A DNA stretch of 64,000 nucleotides from Prosthecobacter sp. (GTDB lineage Bacteria > Verrucomicrobiota > Verrucomicrobiia > Verrucomicrobiales > Verrucomicrobiaceae): assembly GCA_021733925.1 (NCBI GenBank), contig JAIPJY010000017.1:1-64000 (forward strand), in the 5' to 3' direction. The first letter of the stretch is position 1; each line of letters begins with the position of its first letter. The position numbers were made by a program, and so were the translations under genes. The notes under the pieces are model-generated. The model saw only the letters and a list, made by a program, of their open reading frames with translations. It did not search any database and had not been told where the DNA came from. Shown here piece by piece: positions 52,901 through 63,713 of this stretch.

Positions 52901-54117
52901 GCGAGGGTGGCGCTGTCGAGGTCTGGGCATTGTGTTTCGGCAAAAAGTCCGCCCAGAGATGGGAGAGCGAGGCGGGGCTGGCCGGCGGAGAGCGCGCGGA
53001 AGGTGATGCGGAGGGAAAGCCAGAGATCGCCGTGGCTGTCGTGGGCGGTTTGGCGGATGGCGCGATTGCGGAGGCGGCGGAGGGCGTAGCCGGTGGAGTA
53101 GGATTGACGGGCTGCGCGAGCGGTGGCGGCTTCTTTTTCGTCTTCGGGGAGTGGCGGGTGAAGGAGGTCGCGCTCTTCGGCGCAGAAGAGGAAGAGGTAG
53201 CGGTAGATGAGGCGGAGGAGCTGCTGGAAGTAGGCGTCGGTGGTGAGGGTGCCGTCGTGCAGGCGCTGGCGGAGGGCGTCGTTGTCGCGGTGAGTTAGGA
53301 AGCCGGTGCCGAGGATGAGGAGGGCCTGGGTGACGCCGCTGCGGAGGCCGTCGCGAACGCGGAGGCCCTGGGCGTGGCCCTCGGACTTCCATTTCTCCCA
53401 GATGCAGTCGGCGGCAGGTGCCGTGGCTGTGCCGGCGCGGGAAGCATGGAGCATGCGCCAGAGAGCGGAGAAGTCGGCGTAGCGGTCTTCGCCTTCGCGG
53501 AGGATGGTTTCGAGGTCGAACTCGAGGAAGTTTGGCCGGGTCAGGGTGTCGGCATCGCGCAGGAGGCGGAGGGTGCGGCCATTGGTGACGATGGCCCAGA
53601 GGCTGTTGCGGTCAGCATTGAGGAACTCCTGGGCGAGCGGGTGCGCGGACTTTTTCTTGGAGCCGGAACCGTGGATGGCGAAGGAGGGATCGGGGTCGTC
53701 GAGCCCGAGGCTGTGCGGGGCGATGATGACGGGGAGGCGTCCGTCGAGGGCCTGGGCGGTGACGCAGAAGCCGCGGTCGCCGATCTGCACGGGCTCCTGC
53801 AGGAGGGCAAGGTCCGTGTAGCCGAGGCACTGGCGCAGGAGGTCGAAGACGAAGGCGCGGGTGAGCTTGGCGGGGTCGAGATCCGTGCGCGGAAGCTGGG
53901 GCGCGAAGTCCTGCCAAAGGGCGGTGGCGATGCGGTAGGCGCGGCCGTATTCGTCATGGAGCTTGAGGCCCTTCGGCACGCCGTAGTCGGCCTCCTTCTG
54001 CGCAGCGGCCTCCCCACGGGCGGCACGTTCGAGCAGCTCGGGCACGAAAAGAGAGCCTTCGAGCCGGAGGGTGTCGAACGGGGTGGTGTCAGAGGCGGAA
54101 CGGCGGCGGCGGGACAT
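49966..54117 (-). CDS. Large N6-adenine DNA methyltransferase (DrmMI/Eco57I-like)
   Basis: 1383 residues from the ATG at 54117 (MSRRRRS). The methyltransferase core has the SAM motif DPSCGSGHFLLAAARRLAEK at about residue 520 and the catalytic LLGNPPWKM at about 835, a gamma-class N6-adenine enzyme. Long N- and C-terminal parts carry target recognition and possibly other functions. In DISARM class 1 the methylase DrmMI is similar in size and plan. Neighbouring helicases and nuclease support a modification role that marks self DNA. Confidence 0.93.
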   Translation of the reverse strand: MSRRRRSASDTTPFDTLRLEGSLFVPELLERAARGEAAAQKEADYGVPKGLKLHDEYGRAYRIATALWQDFAPQLPRTDLDPAKLTRAFVFDLLRQCLGYTDLALLQEPVQIGDRGFCVTAQALDGRLPVIIAPHSLGLDDPDPSFAIHGSGSKKKSAHPLAQEFLNADRNSLWAIVTNGRTLRLLRDADTLTRPNFLEFDLETILREGEDRYADFSALWRMLHASRAGTATAPAADCIWEKWKSEGHAQGLRVRDGLRSGVTQALLILGTGFLTHRDNDALRQRLHDGTLTTDAYFQQLLRLIYRYLFLFCAEERDLLHPPLPEDEKEAATARAARQSYSTGYALRRLRNRAIRQTAHDSHGDLWLSLRITFRALSAGQPRLALPSLGGLFAETQCPDLDSATLANRDLLAAMRHLRWSSASGSLTAIDYRNMGPEELGSVYESLLELVPQLDLPARSFGFAGITDTASTSGNARKTSGSYYTPDSLVQELIKSALDPVIADRLAAQPDRPIDALLSITVCDPSCGSGHFLLAAARRLAEKLAELRAPDGAVRPDDYRHALREVASRCLYGVDINPMAVELCRVALWLETVDPGKPLGFLNHHIRTGNSLLGTTPDLIAAGLPDDTFTAIEGDDKAACAELKKRNKKEREGFGPLFEQEEQTIRDRLRLAATQIEAMDDSQPDALRQKEAAFTTSETAPEYRHAKLLADLWCAAFVIKKTYPASDEAESPISNPPSQIAQLIEGHLLHTEDDLFGQPRPAPAPTKTAKQPRTKNQEPGTASGITTGTLRNFVQGQALPEALEKEVTQLASQYRFFHWHLAFPQVFDHGGFDCLLGNPPWKMTEEDSRVENEVSEEDPIADTSSEGSRFKRERAFYSKSGRLPLAARNRLQLARLFAELFSTLRSKSGAAGMIIPSTITVNAFDRPLWTHWVSNCQLSAVWDFVNLKSLFQEVDTRQKFALICLSGTATSSFKVRCWLTDPSEIAADPGQIVELSKDDLHKYSGDELALPHFRGAKDLALLSKAIGSFGRLSASADWTPEYVLLGATNDKDFTKQRRRPITSGGGLNSGGEQNWIPVYEGKMVGIYDHRLARVVWKPGNAKRKAQEVDLSPAEKCDPSLLATPLWEVPRTLVASLDPKFAERGWDIALCDVTGSLNERTALASIVPLSFATHNLPLVRVQNCDATTSALFLATLASLPLDYFARLRVATNHLTEGIFFSLPVPPLAAIVEFSGRVFGSNKGILPRVLELTYTAWDLEAFAADCGWSGPPFRWDEERRFLLRCELDAAFFHLYLGPQSEWQQQPEALTRAFSTPRHAVSYIMDTFPIVKRKDEAKHGHYRTKETILQIYDALGQTMQTGQPYQTLLTPLPADSSCCHPSRITSS

Positions 54118-54158
54118 TGGGGGGAGAATGACGAAATCAGAATGAGGAATGAGGGCGG

Positions 54159-55235
54159 CTACTCGCACTGGGTGAGCCGTTGCTGAGCGAGCTGCACGGC
54201 ATGGTGGAGCTTCTGTTCGAGCAGCTTCTTGGGTGGCAGCGCGGTGAGGTATTCGGCGACACGGATGCCGCGTGTGGCGAGTTCGAAGACTTCGATGCGT
54301 TCGTCGGATTTCTCGGCGCAGAGGATGAGGCCGAGAGGTTCTTCTTCGCCCGGGCGCATCTCGTGCTTTTTGAGCCAGCGCATGTAGAACTCCATCTGGC
54401 CGACATCGGCAGGGGCGAATTTGCCTAGCTTGAGGTCAATGATGACGAGGCGGCGCAGGCTGCGGTGGTAGAAGAGAAGGTCGAGGTAAAAGTCGTCGCC
54501 ATCCACGACGATGCGCTTCTGGCGGGCAACGAAGGCGAAGTCGCCGCCGAGTTCGACGAGGAAAGATTCGATGTCCCGCAGGATTGCGGTTTCGAGGTCC
54601 TTCTCGGAGTAGGTGTCTTTGAGGCCGAGAAAATCGAGGAAGTAGGGATCGCGGAAGACGAGGTCCGGGGTAAGGCGGTCCTGCTCGCGGAGATCCTTGA
54701 GTTCCTGCTGGATGAGTTTGTCGGGCTTCTTGGAGAGGGCGGTGCGCTCGTAGAGCATACCGTTGATCTTCTCGCGCAGGGTGCGTGTGCTCCAGCGCTC
54801 GACGCGGCACATCTCGGCGTAGAAGTCGCGCTGGTGCGGTTTGTTGAGGGGGAGGAGGTCAACAAAATGCGTCCAGTTCAATTGTGTCGTCAGTGCCGAC
54901 ACAATCTGCGGGTCTGGAAAGACCTCCGAAAACTGAATCATGCGCCGAAGGTTTCGTTCGGCAAAGCTGCTGCCGAATTCGGGCTCCAATTTTGCCGACA
55001 GTGTCGGCAAAATCTCCGCGCCATACTCGGCTCGCTTGTTGGCGAGAACATCCTGCCTGATGCGCTGGCCCACATTCCAGTACAGCATGACCAGTGCGGC
55101 ATTGACGCCGCGAGCGACGGTCTGGCGGGTCGTGAGGATAAGATCTCGCACCTCGCTCAGAAGGGCCGGGCCTTGATCGAGTGCTGCGGCAGGTTTGAGC
55201 GCGAGGGAGCGTGTGGTTTTCTTCTTGGCTGGCAT
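54159..55235 (-). CDS. DUF1016/YhcG-type nuclease
   Basis: 358 residues. The N-terminal DUF1016 domain shows LYWNVGQRIRQDVL and FAERNLRRMIQFSEVF. The C-terminal PD-(D/E)xK-like core has DDFYLDLLFYHRSLRRLVII, then DLKLGKFAPADVGQM. YhcG proteins are nucleases often found in restriction and defence loci. Here it stands between the SNF2 helicase (12 bases upstream) and the methyltransferase. Confidence 0.93.
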   Translation of the reverse strand: MPAKKKTTRSLALKPAAALDQGPALLSEVRDLILTTRQTVARGVNAALVMLYWNVGQRIRQDVLANKRAEYGAEILPTLSAKLEPEFGSSFAERNLRRMIQFSEVFPDPQIVSALTTQLNWTHFVDLLPLNKPHQRDFYAEMCRVERWSTRTLREKINGMLYERTALSKKPDKLIQQELKDLREQDRLTPDLVFRDPYFLDFLGLKDTYSEKDLETAILRDIESFLVELGGDFAFVARQKRIVVDGDDFYLDLLFYHRSLRRLVIIDLKLGKFAPADVGQMEFYMRWLKKHEMRPGEEEPLGLILCAEKSDERIEVFELATRGIRVAEYLTALPPKKLLEQKLHHAVQLAQQRLTQCE

Positions 55236-55246
55236 GGCGAGGAGAG

Positions 55247-58084
55247 TCAGAGGTCCGCAGGCAGAAGGACATACACGCCAAGAACATCGACGGGGAGGCA
55301 GGGGGTGACTTCGTAGCTGCCGAGGTCGCGGGCGGCTTCGCGGACGCGGCGGTGGTCGGTGAGGAGTTCGTCAGCGCGTTGCTGGGCGAGGGATTCGAGG
55401 TAGGGAGTCTGGGAGGAGAGGAAATCGAGGGCGAGCTGGATTTCGCGAGTGGCGGCGGCTTCGGCGAGGTTTGAGGAGGGTTCGGCAGCGAGAAGCGCGG
55501 CGAGGTCGGACTCGGGCAGCCATTGAGGATTCCCACGGCCGGCGACGGCGAGGGTGACGCACTCCTCGGCCATGAGGGTGCGGGTGACATCGCGGCGTTT
55601 GCTGGTGAGCTGGTGGCGCAAGCGGAGGATGAAGATGCTGGTGACGATGCTGACGGCTTTGGTGACGGTGGCAGCACTGCGGGCGGCGAGTGGGTGCTGT
55701 GAGCCGGAGAGGGAGTCCTCCAGCAGGGTGTCGGCGAGCAGGGCGACGAGCGGGTGAGTGCGGTGGATGTAGCGGGCACCGGGAACCGAGGCCTTCGGGT
55801 CGAAGTAGAGCGGGAAGGGCTTCTTGATGCCTTCGAGCTCGAGGCGCTCGCGCAAGGCCTGGGGGAGATGTTGTGGGAGGAGGCGGAAGGCGGTCTTGCG
55901 GTGCGGCTCCAGCGCCGAGTTCAGGCGGGCGCAGGTGTTCACGACGAAGCGCTGGATGTCGCTGCCGCCACCGAGCAGGGAGCGCTGTTTTTCCCATTCC
56001 GGAAGGACTTCCTCGGGACGCAGCCGGCGCTGGGCGAAGACGGTGCGGTTGGCCTTGGCGTTCTCCATGGCGTCACGCCAGTGAGAGTCGAGCGTGGCGA
56101 GATCGGGAGTGGCAGTGAGATCCCCGAGATCGAACTCGGTCTGGTAGTTCACCTTGCGGTTGTTTTTGAGCAGGGCGGCCTTGATGAGGGCCTGGTTGAT
56201 GCGCTGGGCATCGGCGGGCATGGGGACGAGCACGCCGAGTTCTTTGCGGATGGCCTCGGCCTTGCGTAGAATGACGTTGAGGATGAATCCATCGACGGGG
56301 TTGTCCTGGCCGTAGAGCATGGTGGCGCGCACTTCGCGGGCCTCTTGGCCGAAGCGGTCCACCCGACCCTCGCGCTGCTCATGACGTGAGGGGTTCCAGG
56401 CAAGGTCATAGTGAACGACAGCGGTGAAGATGTGCTGGAGGTTGATACCTTCAGAGAGGCAGTCGGTGGCGACGAGGACAATGGGTTTGGAGGTCTCGAG
56501 CCATGCTTCACCAAGCGCAGCAACCCGCTCCTCGCGCTCTTCGGAGGGATATTCGCCCGTTATGGCCTCGACGATGGCGTCCTTAAACTCGGTGGCGAGT
56601 TGCTGGGCGACGTAGCGAGCGGTGGCGATGTAGCGGCAGAAGACGACTGGGCGGAAGCCGTCTTTGAGCAGGCCGCGCAGGTGGGTGACGAGGGCGGCGA
56701 GTTTGGGGTCGCCTTTCGCACCGTTGAGGCGATGGGCGGTGTCGATGAGGGCTTTGAGTTTGCCGGCTTCATCGTCCATGGCGGCGGCGGGCTCGATGTC
56801 GCTCAGGGAGAGTTCCGCACCAGTGCCATCGTAGAGGCGTTCGTCCTCGTCCTCGGCGAGCTCCATGACGGCTGCAGGGTCCGAAGCTGACGAACCAGCG
56901 AGACGGGTTTCAAGGGCCTTGGCGGCGGCAGCTGGCGAAGATGAGACGCAGCGCAAGAGGGCTAGTGTGGCATACCAGATCATGCGGGCCTGCTGGCCCT
57001 GAGTCTGCTCGGCACGGGTGGCGAGGCCGACGCAGTAATCGCGTACGTCATCGAAGAAGGTGCCCCAGTCGCCGGTGAGGGCGTAGGTGATCTCGGTGGT
57101 GAAGCGGCGGGGGAAGACACTGGTATCCTGCCATTCCTCGATGTCTTTGCGCCGGCGCTGGACGAAGTGGCGAGCGAGTTCGACGCGCAGAGTTCCGCGT
57201 TGATCTTTGTCTTCGCGCAAGGCAGAGAACTCGGGACGAAGGAGAGACAGGAGATTATAGAAGGCGTCGTTGTCGCCGGAGTGCGGGGTGGCGGTGAGCA
57301 GAACGAGGTGGCGATCGTCCTTGGCGGCGAGTTTCTGGAGCAACTCGAAGCGGAGCTGTTTGCCCTGGCCCGTGGCGCAGGTGTGGGCTTCGTCCACGAT
57401 GACGCATTCCGGGGCGATGGAGAGGAAATGCTCGCGGTGACGCTCGCTTTTGATGTAGTCGAGGCTGACGACGACGAAGGGGTGCTGGTCGAAAAGGGCG
57501 GTGCCGGGAGGCAGGGACCGCTCGACACGACTGGCGCTCGACGAAGTGAGGGCGATGGCGCGGATGTGGAAACGATTCTCCAATTCGCCCTGCCATTGAT
57601 CCACGAGATGAGGCGGGCAGAGAATGGCGCAGCGAGTGATCTCGCCACGGTCGAGCAATTCGCGCACGATCAGGCCCGCTTCAATGGTTTTACCGATACC
57701 CACGTCATCGGCGATGAGCAGACGCACCACGGGCAGGCGCAAGGCCATGAGCAAAGGCACGAGCTGATAGGCACGTGGCTCGACGGCGATGTTGCCGAAG
57801 GAACGGAAGGGGCCGGCGCCGTTGCGCAGTTTCAGGTGGATGGCGTCACGCAGCAAGGTGGCGGCCTGATGGCTGCCATGGCGGGAAGGGTCGGGGAGCG
57901 GAAAGGTGGCGGGCTCCGGCGGAGTGAGCTCGAGATCGGGCAGGATGAGGGCGATATCCTCCTCGGAACCTCCAAGTGGGCGCAGAGAGAGGGCTTCTGG
58001 CGAGGAGCCGGGCTGGACGACCCATTCACGACCACGGGCGCGAACCAGGGCTCCTGGTGAAAATTCAGCAAAGGCGATGCTCAT
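55247..58084 (-). CDS. SNF2-type helicase (DrmD-like)
   Basis: 945 residues. Helicase motifs: DDVGIGKTIEAGL (Walker A) near residue 125, VIVDEAHTCATG (DEAH box), TATPHSGD, and the C-terminal half HEQREGRVDRFGQEAREV. This is the arrangement of RapA/SNF2-family enzymes, including DrmD of DISARM. Start overlaps the upstream helicase stop by ATGA. Confidence 0.94.
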   Translation of the reverse strand: MSIAFAEFSPGALVRARGREWVVQPGSSPEALSLRPLGGSEEDIALILPDLELTPPEPATFPLPDPSRHGSHQAATLLRDAIHLKLRNGAGPFRSFGNIAVEPRAYQLVPLLMALRLPVVRLLIADDVGIGKTIEAGLIVRELLDRGEITRCAILCPPHLVDQWQGELENRFHIRAIALTSSSASRVERSLPPGTALFDQHPFVVVSLDYIKSERHREHFLSIAPECVIVDEAHTCATGQGKQLRFELLQKLAAKDDRHLVLLTATPHSGDNDAFYNLLSLLRPEFSALREDKDQRGTLRVELARHFVQRRRKDIEEWQDTSVFPRRFTTEITYALTGDWGTFFDDVRDYCVGLATRAEQTQGQQARMIWYATLALLRCVSSSPAAAAKALETRLAGSSASDPAAVMELAEDEDERLYDGTGAELSLSDIEPAAAMDDEAGKLKALIDTAHRLNGAKGDPKLAALVTHLRGLLKDGFRPVVFCRYIATARYVAQQLATEFKDAIVEAITGEYPSEEREERVAALGEAWLETSKPIVLVATDCLSEGINLQHIFTAVVHYDLAWNPSRHEQREGRVDRFGQEAREVRATMLYGQDNPVDGFILNVILRKAEAIRKELGVLVPMPADAQRINQALIKAALLKNNRKVNYQTEFDLGDLTATPDLATLDSHWRDAMENAKANRTVFAQRRLRPEEVLPEWEKQRSLLGGGSDIQRFVVNTCARLNSALEPHRKTAFRLLPQHLPQALRERLELEGIKKPFPLYFDPKASVPGARYIHRTHPLVALLADTLLEDSLSGSQHPLAARSAATVTKAVSIVTSIFILRLRHQLTSKRRDVTRTLMAEECVTLAVAGRGNPQWLPESDLAALLAAEPSSNLAEAAATREIQLALDFLSSQTPYLESLAQQRADELLTDHRRVREAARDLGSYEVTPCLPVDVLGVYVLLPADL

Positions 58085-61000
58085 GCGGGAGAGGACGGAG
58101 TGCCGAAGATGGCGGTGTGAGAGGTGAAGATGGCCGGCCAGTCTGCCGTGTCTGATGGAAAGACGATGATCGTGTAGCCCCGATCTTGGGCGTAGGCGAT
58201 GGTTGCAGCGGTGGGTGTAGAGAGGAAGATGAGTGCGCGGGCGGCCTGATAAGCGGCATCAGCCGTGGCTTCATCGCCATTGATGGGGACGGCGAGTTTG
58301 TCGGGCTGGCGCAGACCGAGGCGGGAGATTTCTGCCAGCCACTGCGTGATGGAGTCTGGCGATTCGTCGCCGGGATTCTTGGGGACAGGGACCTCCAAGT
58401 GGAATGGCTCCACGGTGCCGTTGGCGAGTGAAACCAAGAACGACAAGGCTGCAGCGTTGCGCCGGTCGATGATCTCGTGGTCTGGCTGATTGTAGTAAGA
58501 GAGCAGACACTGGTAGCAGCCTGCTTCGCAATGAAGGGCCTTTTCACCGGCCTGGGCACCGGCGGTGTCCTTGAGGTCGTCCTTGGTGAACGATCCTTCG
58601 GGCATTTCGTAATGCATGACCGAGAGTGCAAGGCGGGCCACCTGCGCCAACTGGGTGCGGTCTGTGGCGAGGCGATTGAGGACGCCTGCCCCGCCTTCAG
58701 CCGCCTCATACAGCAAAAGCGACCGGCGCTCCTGCGGCGTTGGCAGGCCTTCAACGACGAGTTCAGAAGACTCAATCTGGAAGGTCTGCTCGATGCCGCG
58801 CTTCATGGCTGCCTGGATGGTCGCCATGGCAGCCTGTTGCATCATATCAGGCTTGAGGATGAGAATGTTCCGATGGTCCTCAACAAATGGCACAATGCGC
58901 TGAGAGGCCGTCTTGGCGGATGCTGTGTCTTCAGCCGACTCCTGATCATCGCCCTGACTGCTGCCTTCAGCTTCATCCTGCTTGCTCCAGAGTCCGGTGA
59001 GAGGGTTGATGTAGAAACCGAGCTGCTTCTTGTCCTTCCGGCGCTTCCATCCACGATTGATGCGCCAGAGTGAGGCAGCGGGAGAGTAGGTCAAATCGGC
59101 GACGGTGTCGTCACCGAGGGTCACCTTGGCGACCTGCTTGTCGGGAGCCCCACCGGTGCCGGGAAGGAAGCGGTAGGTGGTGATGATGTCGAAGCCTTGG
59201 CGCTGGCGTTCCTCGTCGTTCGCGGAGATTCGCTCGACGGGTTTCGTCTCCACAGTTTCGATGCGGTAAAGCTCGTTCACCCGCGCTTCTGGTGAGAATC
59301 CCTCCCCGCAGTGATCACAGACGTGGTGCTTGGGTTCAGGATCCTCCGGGCGCCCAAGATGGCCGTAGCCGCAATGGGTGCAGACGAGTGCATTGAGCGT
59401 GGCGAGTTTCGAGTCCGAGGTGATGTGGTCGGCAGCGGTGACATTGAGCTTGGCCCGGACCACGCGGAACATGCGGCCCTCATGATAGATGAGGCTGCGG
59501 GGGCCGAACTCCGAAAGCGCGAGGAATCGGGGACGACTCACCATGTTCCCGGAATCGTCCTTGCCGTTTTTCTTGCGCCCCGTCGAAGGAATCCAGGCCA
59601 TCAAGGGCAGGCGAGGGAAGTTGTAACCGGGAAGGAAGCCCTGACTGGCGAGGTAGCGGAAGGTGTAGAAGTCGTTGTTCTGCCCGCCACTGGTCTTGAG
59701 GAGCACTTTGAGCTGATTGACGGCGTCAAGGTAGCGCCGTTTGGCGTTGTCCCGATCCGCCGGCGAGGTGGCCGGGCTCTTGTTGATGGCGTCTGCAGAC
59801 GCCATCTGCTTGTGCGTGGCATCATAGAGTTCGCGCCAGCGGTCGAAGGCTTTCGCAAACGCCCCAGCACTGCGCTGGATGACAGTCTCGACATAGTCCG
59901 AGGAATACCAAGCCAAGCCTGAGAGTTCGGAATCGACCTGAGCGATGACAGCCTTGGCAGCAATGATGGCCCGGCGCTCCACTGCTGGGTCGCTGATGAC
60001 CTCTTTGAGCGAGGATTCCAGCGGCTTCTCCTTGGTGTTTAAATCGAGCAGCGGCGCAATGCTGGTGCCGATCCGACATTCCACGGAGGCAAGCCAGACG
60101 GCGTGGATGTGGCTCTCGATGAGATTGCGATTGGCAAGGTCGAGCGTGGGTGCTTTCACGACACCGTGGACCATCTCGTCCGAGTGGTGGAAGAACCATT
60201 GGTCATGCGGACTCATGGCCGCTGAGTAGGTCACCACGAGAGCGGCTTGCCCGGATCGGCCGGCGCGGCCACTGCGCTGGGCGTAGTTGGCCGGTGTGGG
60301 CGGCACATTGCGCATGTAGACGGTGTTCAGCGCGGAGATGTCCACGCCAAGTTCCATCGTGGGCGAGCAGTAGAGAACGGGAAGACGGATGAGCGGACCC
60401 TTTTGTCCGGACTCCTTCCACCACTTCCGGTCGAGATCAGACTGGCGGAAACGAGCTTCAAGGATCTTGCGATTGTCAGAGTCCACCTGGGCGGTGTGTT
60501 CATGCGCCTCGAAATCAAAAAAGTAATGGCCCGGAGTGCCGAGAAGCTCGGCGACCGAGATATAGAGGTCGCGGAAAAATGCGTTGATCCTGCCATCCGC
60601 TTTAATTGGCGTTTCGTTGAGCTGCCACGACAGCGCGGTGTCCTTTAATGCCCAACCGATGAGTGATGGACCGCGGTTGCTGCTGCTGACATAGCCGCCT
60701 TTGGCTGCGCATGTGAGGAAAGCCCGGACGAGTTCCACCAGGACCTCCCCGGGCGTAGTGCGCAGGTCATGCTGCGCACCCAAATCCGAGTATCGAATTT
60801 CGCGGACGAGGCGGGAGCGCGGACCGCCACCGATCAGGTCGTCTCGTTTTTTCTTGCCCTTGGCGTCTGGCCGCCGGTCGAGAATGAGATACTTGGTCGT
60901 GGCAAGGTTTTCATCCGATCCAAGAGCCCAGCGTTCCGTGAGGTGGCTGAAGATGGCCGCCTTGGCACTGTCTTGCCTCGCCGGATCGAGATATTCGGAC

Positions 61001-63411
61001 TCGACGCAAAGATCGCGAAGCATCGAGTCAAAGACCAACTGACCGATTTTTGAGCGTTCTGCTGGTGGCAAAGAACGAAGCAGGGACCAGCCCTGCTCTG
61101 CAGCTTGACTCAGGTTTACAGGCTGTTTATCGGCCGCAAAGAGCGAATCCTTCGCGGCGAGGTCGTCCAGTCCCCGAAAGTCGATGTCGAGGAGTTTCAA
61201 CTGGCCCAAATTGGGATTGTTATAGCGCCAGCCTTTCCTCAGATCCCGAAGCAAGCGGTAGCCTAGCACGAAACGGGCGGCTCGATCCGCTTCCTCTTTG
61301 GCAAGACCGAACAATTCGGGCTCCTGGAGGTATTCGGCGAGGATGTTTTCGTCGGAGGTCTCGAAGCCGAGTGCCCGGAAAACTTCAACGCCCAGGTCGC
61401 CAGCGTGGAGCTTGCCGCCTTTGCTACGAAGGGCTGCGAGGAGTCCTGCGCGGATCAGGAGGAGGTAGATGAAGTCGTTGAAGTGCCCGGCCTGGAGGGC
61501 GGCATCCTGGCGATTGTCGGTGAAGCCGAGGAGCTTGCGGAAGTCCGAGGTGGGGTTCTCTGGGACCGATGTTGCAAAATGTTGCCGCAGCATGGCCAGC
61601 GTAAGAACCGTAGTGGCTGAGGATCGGCCTTCACCTGAAAGGCCAGAAAGGCGGTTGATGTCCCGGCCATGCGCCTGATGCTCGTGTCCGCAGGAGAGGC
61701 AGAAGCGAAACTTGCCTGGGATGAACCAGAAGCGCCGTCCGCCATCTCGATGCCCGCGTGCATCGATCGATTCGGACCGGGGCTCAGCGCTCTTGTAGGT
61801 TTGTTTCACCCTCTCACCGGTCGCGCTTTGCTCCAACCACGAGTCGGGCAGGTCCTCCAAGCGCCCCTGATAATCCTGGCCGCCCCTGACCGGCATGAGG
61901 AAGCCGAAATGGCGCTGCTTGTCGTCGTTTCCCACGTCGTCGATTTCGCGCGGTGTGAAATGAGGGGCTGAGTCGGCGGTTTCCCACACGGGATGATACT
62001 CTTGCCCGCACTCCCGGCAAAAGTGGGTGCTGAAGAGCAGCACACCCTCCTGCTGGCGCCCAGGGGCGAAACGCTGAGCTTCAAGAGTGATCTGTCTTTC
62101 TGTGTCGGCCTCAAGGGTGCAAAGGACCTTTCCGGGGCCACTGATGAACTGGTGAAGCTTGAAAGCGAAGAGTGCGCGGCCGTCGGGCGTCGTGACTTCC
62201 TGTGCAGCGGTGAGGAACTGCTCCAAGGCTTGCCGAGCGAGCGCAGGATCGACTTGGGCATCCGCCGCCAAGGTGGATGCCGCCTCTGACAAGCTGCGAG
62301 GGCGAGCGCGCTCGGGCTTGGATTGATCACGTATTCTCAGTCCGAGGGTTAGCTCGGTCCAGATGGCCAGCGGGTCGTCGCGGAACTCTTCCAATGTGGC
62401 CCAAGATTTAATGGACTGTCCGAGTCGGGAGGCGAGGGACGATCGAATGGCATCTAGGCTGCGGGAAGGATTCGTTGTTCGCTCCAAGGTCTCGCCGATG
62501 ACGTCATCTTCAGTCAACTCCGTGCCGAAGAGCTTGGAGGCCACACCCGCGACTGTGCGCTTCTGGTCCTCGACGGAACCGGTGCTCGACATGGTGGCCG
62601 AGGTGCCGATGCAGAGCAGATTGTCCGCTTTCAGCCTCTGTCGAAGCCGACGCACCAGCATGGCGACATCCGCGCCCTGACGACCTCGGTAGGTGTGCAG
62701 TTCGTCGAGTACAAGAAACTCCAGGCCTTCGCAGTTACGAACCACCTTGGAGTCAACTTCGGGGTCGAATCGGGTGAGGATCAACTCCAGCATCATGAAG
62801 TTGGTCAGCAGAATGTCGGGTGGATTATCTGCTAGCCGCTGACGTTCTGGACCGCTCTCCTGGCCGGTATAGCGGGCAATGGTCAGTCCGAGAGCCTCAG
62901 CACCCGGGTTTCCCAGAAATTTGCCAATTTCCTCCGCCTGGCTGTTTGCCAGAGCGTTCATGGGGTAGATGATGATCGCTCTCGTCCTGGGCGCGGGGTC
63001 TTTTTCCTTTTTGGTGAGGATGTGGTGAACGATCGGGAGAAAGAAGGCGAGAGACTTTCCGGAACCTGTGCCGGTGGTGACGACATAACTGCGGCCGAGG
63101 CGAGCCTTGGTGGTGGCTTCCATCTGGTGCTTGAAGAGCTGAATGGATTGAAGTGGCAGGGGCGGCTTGCCGACCTTGAAAAGGGTCGCGCAGCCCGGGT
63201 GCAGGAGCCGCTCATTCACCAATTGCTCCACCGTGGTTGCCCTCTGGTAGTTCGGGTTGATCTGGATGAGGGGTTCCGGCCAGTAGCGTCCGCGCTCATA
63301 AGCCTTTTCGACCTCAGCCGCTATGTCTTCCGCTGCGATCTTGACAAAACTCCGGGAGAAGGAGCTGTAGCTGTCGATGAGGTCGTTGCGGAAGAGGAAG
63401 ACGTTTTGCAT
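58081..63411 (-). CDS. Giant DEAD-box helicase with DUF1998 (DrmA/DrmB-like or DruE-like)
   Basis: 1776 residues. N-terminal helicase: [14 protein letters not shown] at about 112-125, [14 protein letters not shown] at about 236, GTSATMSS at about 269. The second RecA domain with [17 protein letters not shown] is far downstream. Several zinc clusters are visible ([25 protein letters not shown] with CDHCGEGF). The C-terminal DUF1998 block has [20 protein letters not shown]. In DISARM the helicase (DrmA) and DUF1998 protein (DrmB) are separate genes; here both parts are in one chain, as in MrfA- and DruE-type proteins. It is the first gene of the operon. Confidence 0.93.
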   Translation of the reverse strand: MQNVFLFRNDLIDSYSSFSRSFVKIAAEDIAAEVEKAYERGRYWPEPLIQINPNYQRATTVEQLVNERLLHPGCATLFKVGKPPLPLQSIQLFKHQMEATTKARLGRSYVVTTGTGSGKSLAFFLPIVHHILTKKEKDPAPRTRAIIIYPMNALANSQAEEIGKFLGNPGAEALGLTIARYTGQESGPERQRLADNPPDILLTNFMMLELILTRFDPEVDSKVVRNCEGLEFLVLDELHTYRGRQGADVAMLVRRLRQRLKADNLLCIGTSATMSSTGSVEDQKRTVAGVASKLFGTELTEDDVIGETLERTTNPSRSLDAIRSSLASRLGQSIKSWATLEEFRDDPLAIWTELTLGLRIRDQSKPERARPRSLSEAASTLAADAQVDPALARQALEQFLTAAQEVTTPDGRALFAFKLHQFISGPGKVLCTLEADTERQITLEAQRFAPGRQQEGVLLFSTHFCRECGQEYHPVWETADSAPHFTPREIDDVGNDDKQRHFGFLMPVRGGQDYQGRLEDLPDSWLEQSATGERVKQTYKSAEPRSESIDARGHRDGGRRFWFIPGKFRFCLSCGHEHQAHGRDINRLSGLSGEGRSSATTVLTLAMLRQHFATSVPENPTSDFRKLLGFTDNRQDAALQAGHFNDFIYLLLIRAGLLAALRSKGGKLHAGDLGVEVFRALGFETSDENILAEYLQEPELFGLAKEEADRAARFVLGYRLLRDLRKGWRYNNPNLGQLKLLDIDFRGLDDLAAKDSLFAADKQPVNLSQAAEQGWSLLRSLPPAERSKIGQLVFDSMLRDLCVESEYLDPARQDSAKAAIFSHLTERWALGSDENLATTKYLILDRRPDAKGKKKRDDLIGGGPRSRLVREIRYSDLGAQHDLRTTPGEVLVELVRAFLTCAAKGGYVSSSNRGPSLIGWALKDTALSWQLNETPIKADGRINAFFRDLYISVAELLGTPGHYFFDFEAHEHTAQVDSDNRKILEARFRQSDLDRKWWKESGQKGPLIRLPVLYCSPTMELGVDISALNTVYMRNVPPTPANYAQRSGRAGRSGQAALVVTYSAAMSPHDQWFFHHSDEMVHGVVKAPTLDLANRNLIESHIHAVWLASVECRIGTSIAPLLDLNTKEKPLESSLKEVISDPAVERRAIIAAKAVIAQVDSELSGLAWYSSDYVETVIQRSAGAFAKAFDRWRELYDATHKQMASADAINKSPATSPADRDNAKRRYLDAVNQLKVLLKTSGGQNNDFYTFRYLASQGFLPGYNFPRLPLMAWIPSTGRKKNGKDDSGNMVSRPRFLALSEFGPRSLIYHEGRMFRVVRAKLNVTAADHITSDSKLATLNALVCTHCGYGHLGRPEDPEPKHHVCDHCGEGFSPEARVNELYRIETVETKPVERISANDEERQRQGFDIITTYRFLPGTGGAPDKQVAKVTLGDDTVADLTYSPAASLWRINRGWKRRKDKKQLGFYINPLTGLWSKQDEAEGSSQGDDQESAEDTASAKTASQRIVPFVEDHRNILILKPDMMQQAAMATIQAAMKRGIEQTFQIESSELVVEGLPTPQERRSLLLYEAAEGGAGVLNRLATDRTQLAQVARLALSVMHYEMPEGSFTKDDLKDTAGAQAGEKALHCEAGCYQCLLSYYNQPDHEIIDRRNAAALSFLVSLANGTVEPFHLEVPVPKNPGDESPDSITQWLAEISRLGLRQPDKLAVPINGDEATADAAYQAARALIFLSTPTAATIAYAQDRGYTIIVFPSDTADWPAIFTSHTAIFGTPSSPA

Positions 63412-63504
63412 GAGGCTATTCAGGGGATGCTAGCGCAGTAGGTAGTTGCTTTGCCTCCACTTTTTTAAGCAAAGCGCAATTTTTACTGATTCATCAGGCG
63501 AAAA

Positions 63505-63705
63505 TCAGCATCCCTGCGAACTCGCAGTCAGGCAGCCACCTTCAATCGCTGAATTGATGCTGCTGCCAGTCGGCTGACCGGTGGTGGATGTCGTTGTCGG
63601 CGGAGACTGGGGGCGCTGAGTGGGAATGACGGCGATGGAGTGATTTGATTTATAGTAGACGGGGTGGGACATTTGTGGGGTGACACGGCAAAATTCGTGA
63701 ATCAT
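63505..63705 (-). CDS. Possible small protein
   Basis: 66-codon frame, Ser/Thr/Pro-rich with a C-terminal CLTASSQGC. Divergent from the HTH gene at 63714. Nothing beyond an open frame supports it. Confidence 0.3.
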   Translation of the reverse strand: MIHEFCRVTPQMSHPVYYKSNHSIAVIPTQRPQSPPTTTSTTGQPTGSSINSAIEGGCLTASSQGC

Positions 63706-63713
63706 TATTGCCC

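Noticed and set aside
52006-53298. 430-residue plus-strand frame opposite the methyltransferase, and similar frames opposite the helicases
   Set aside because: Gly/Glu/Ala-rich mirror translations of Pro/Arg-rich codon-biased genes with no domains.
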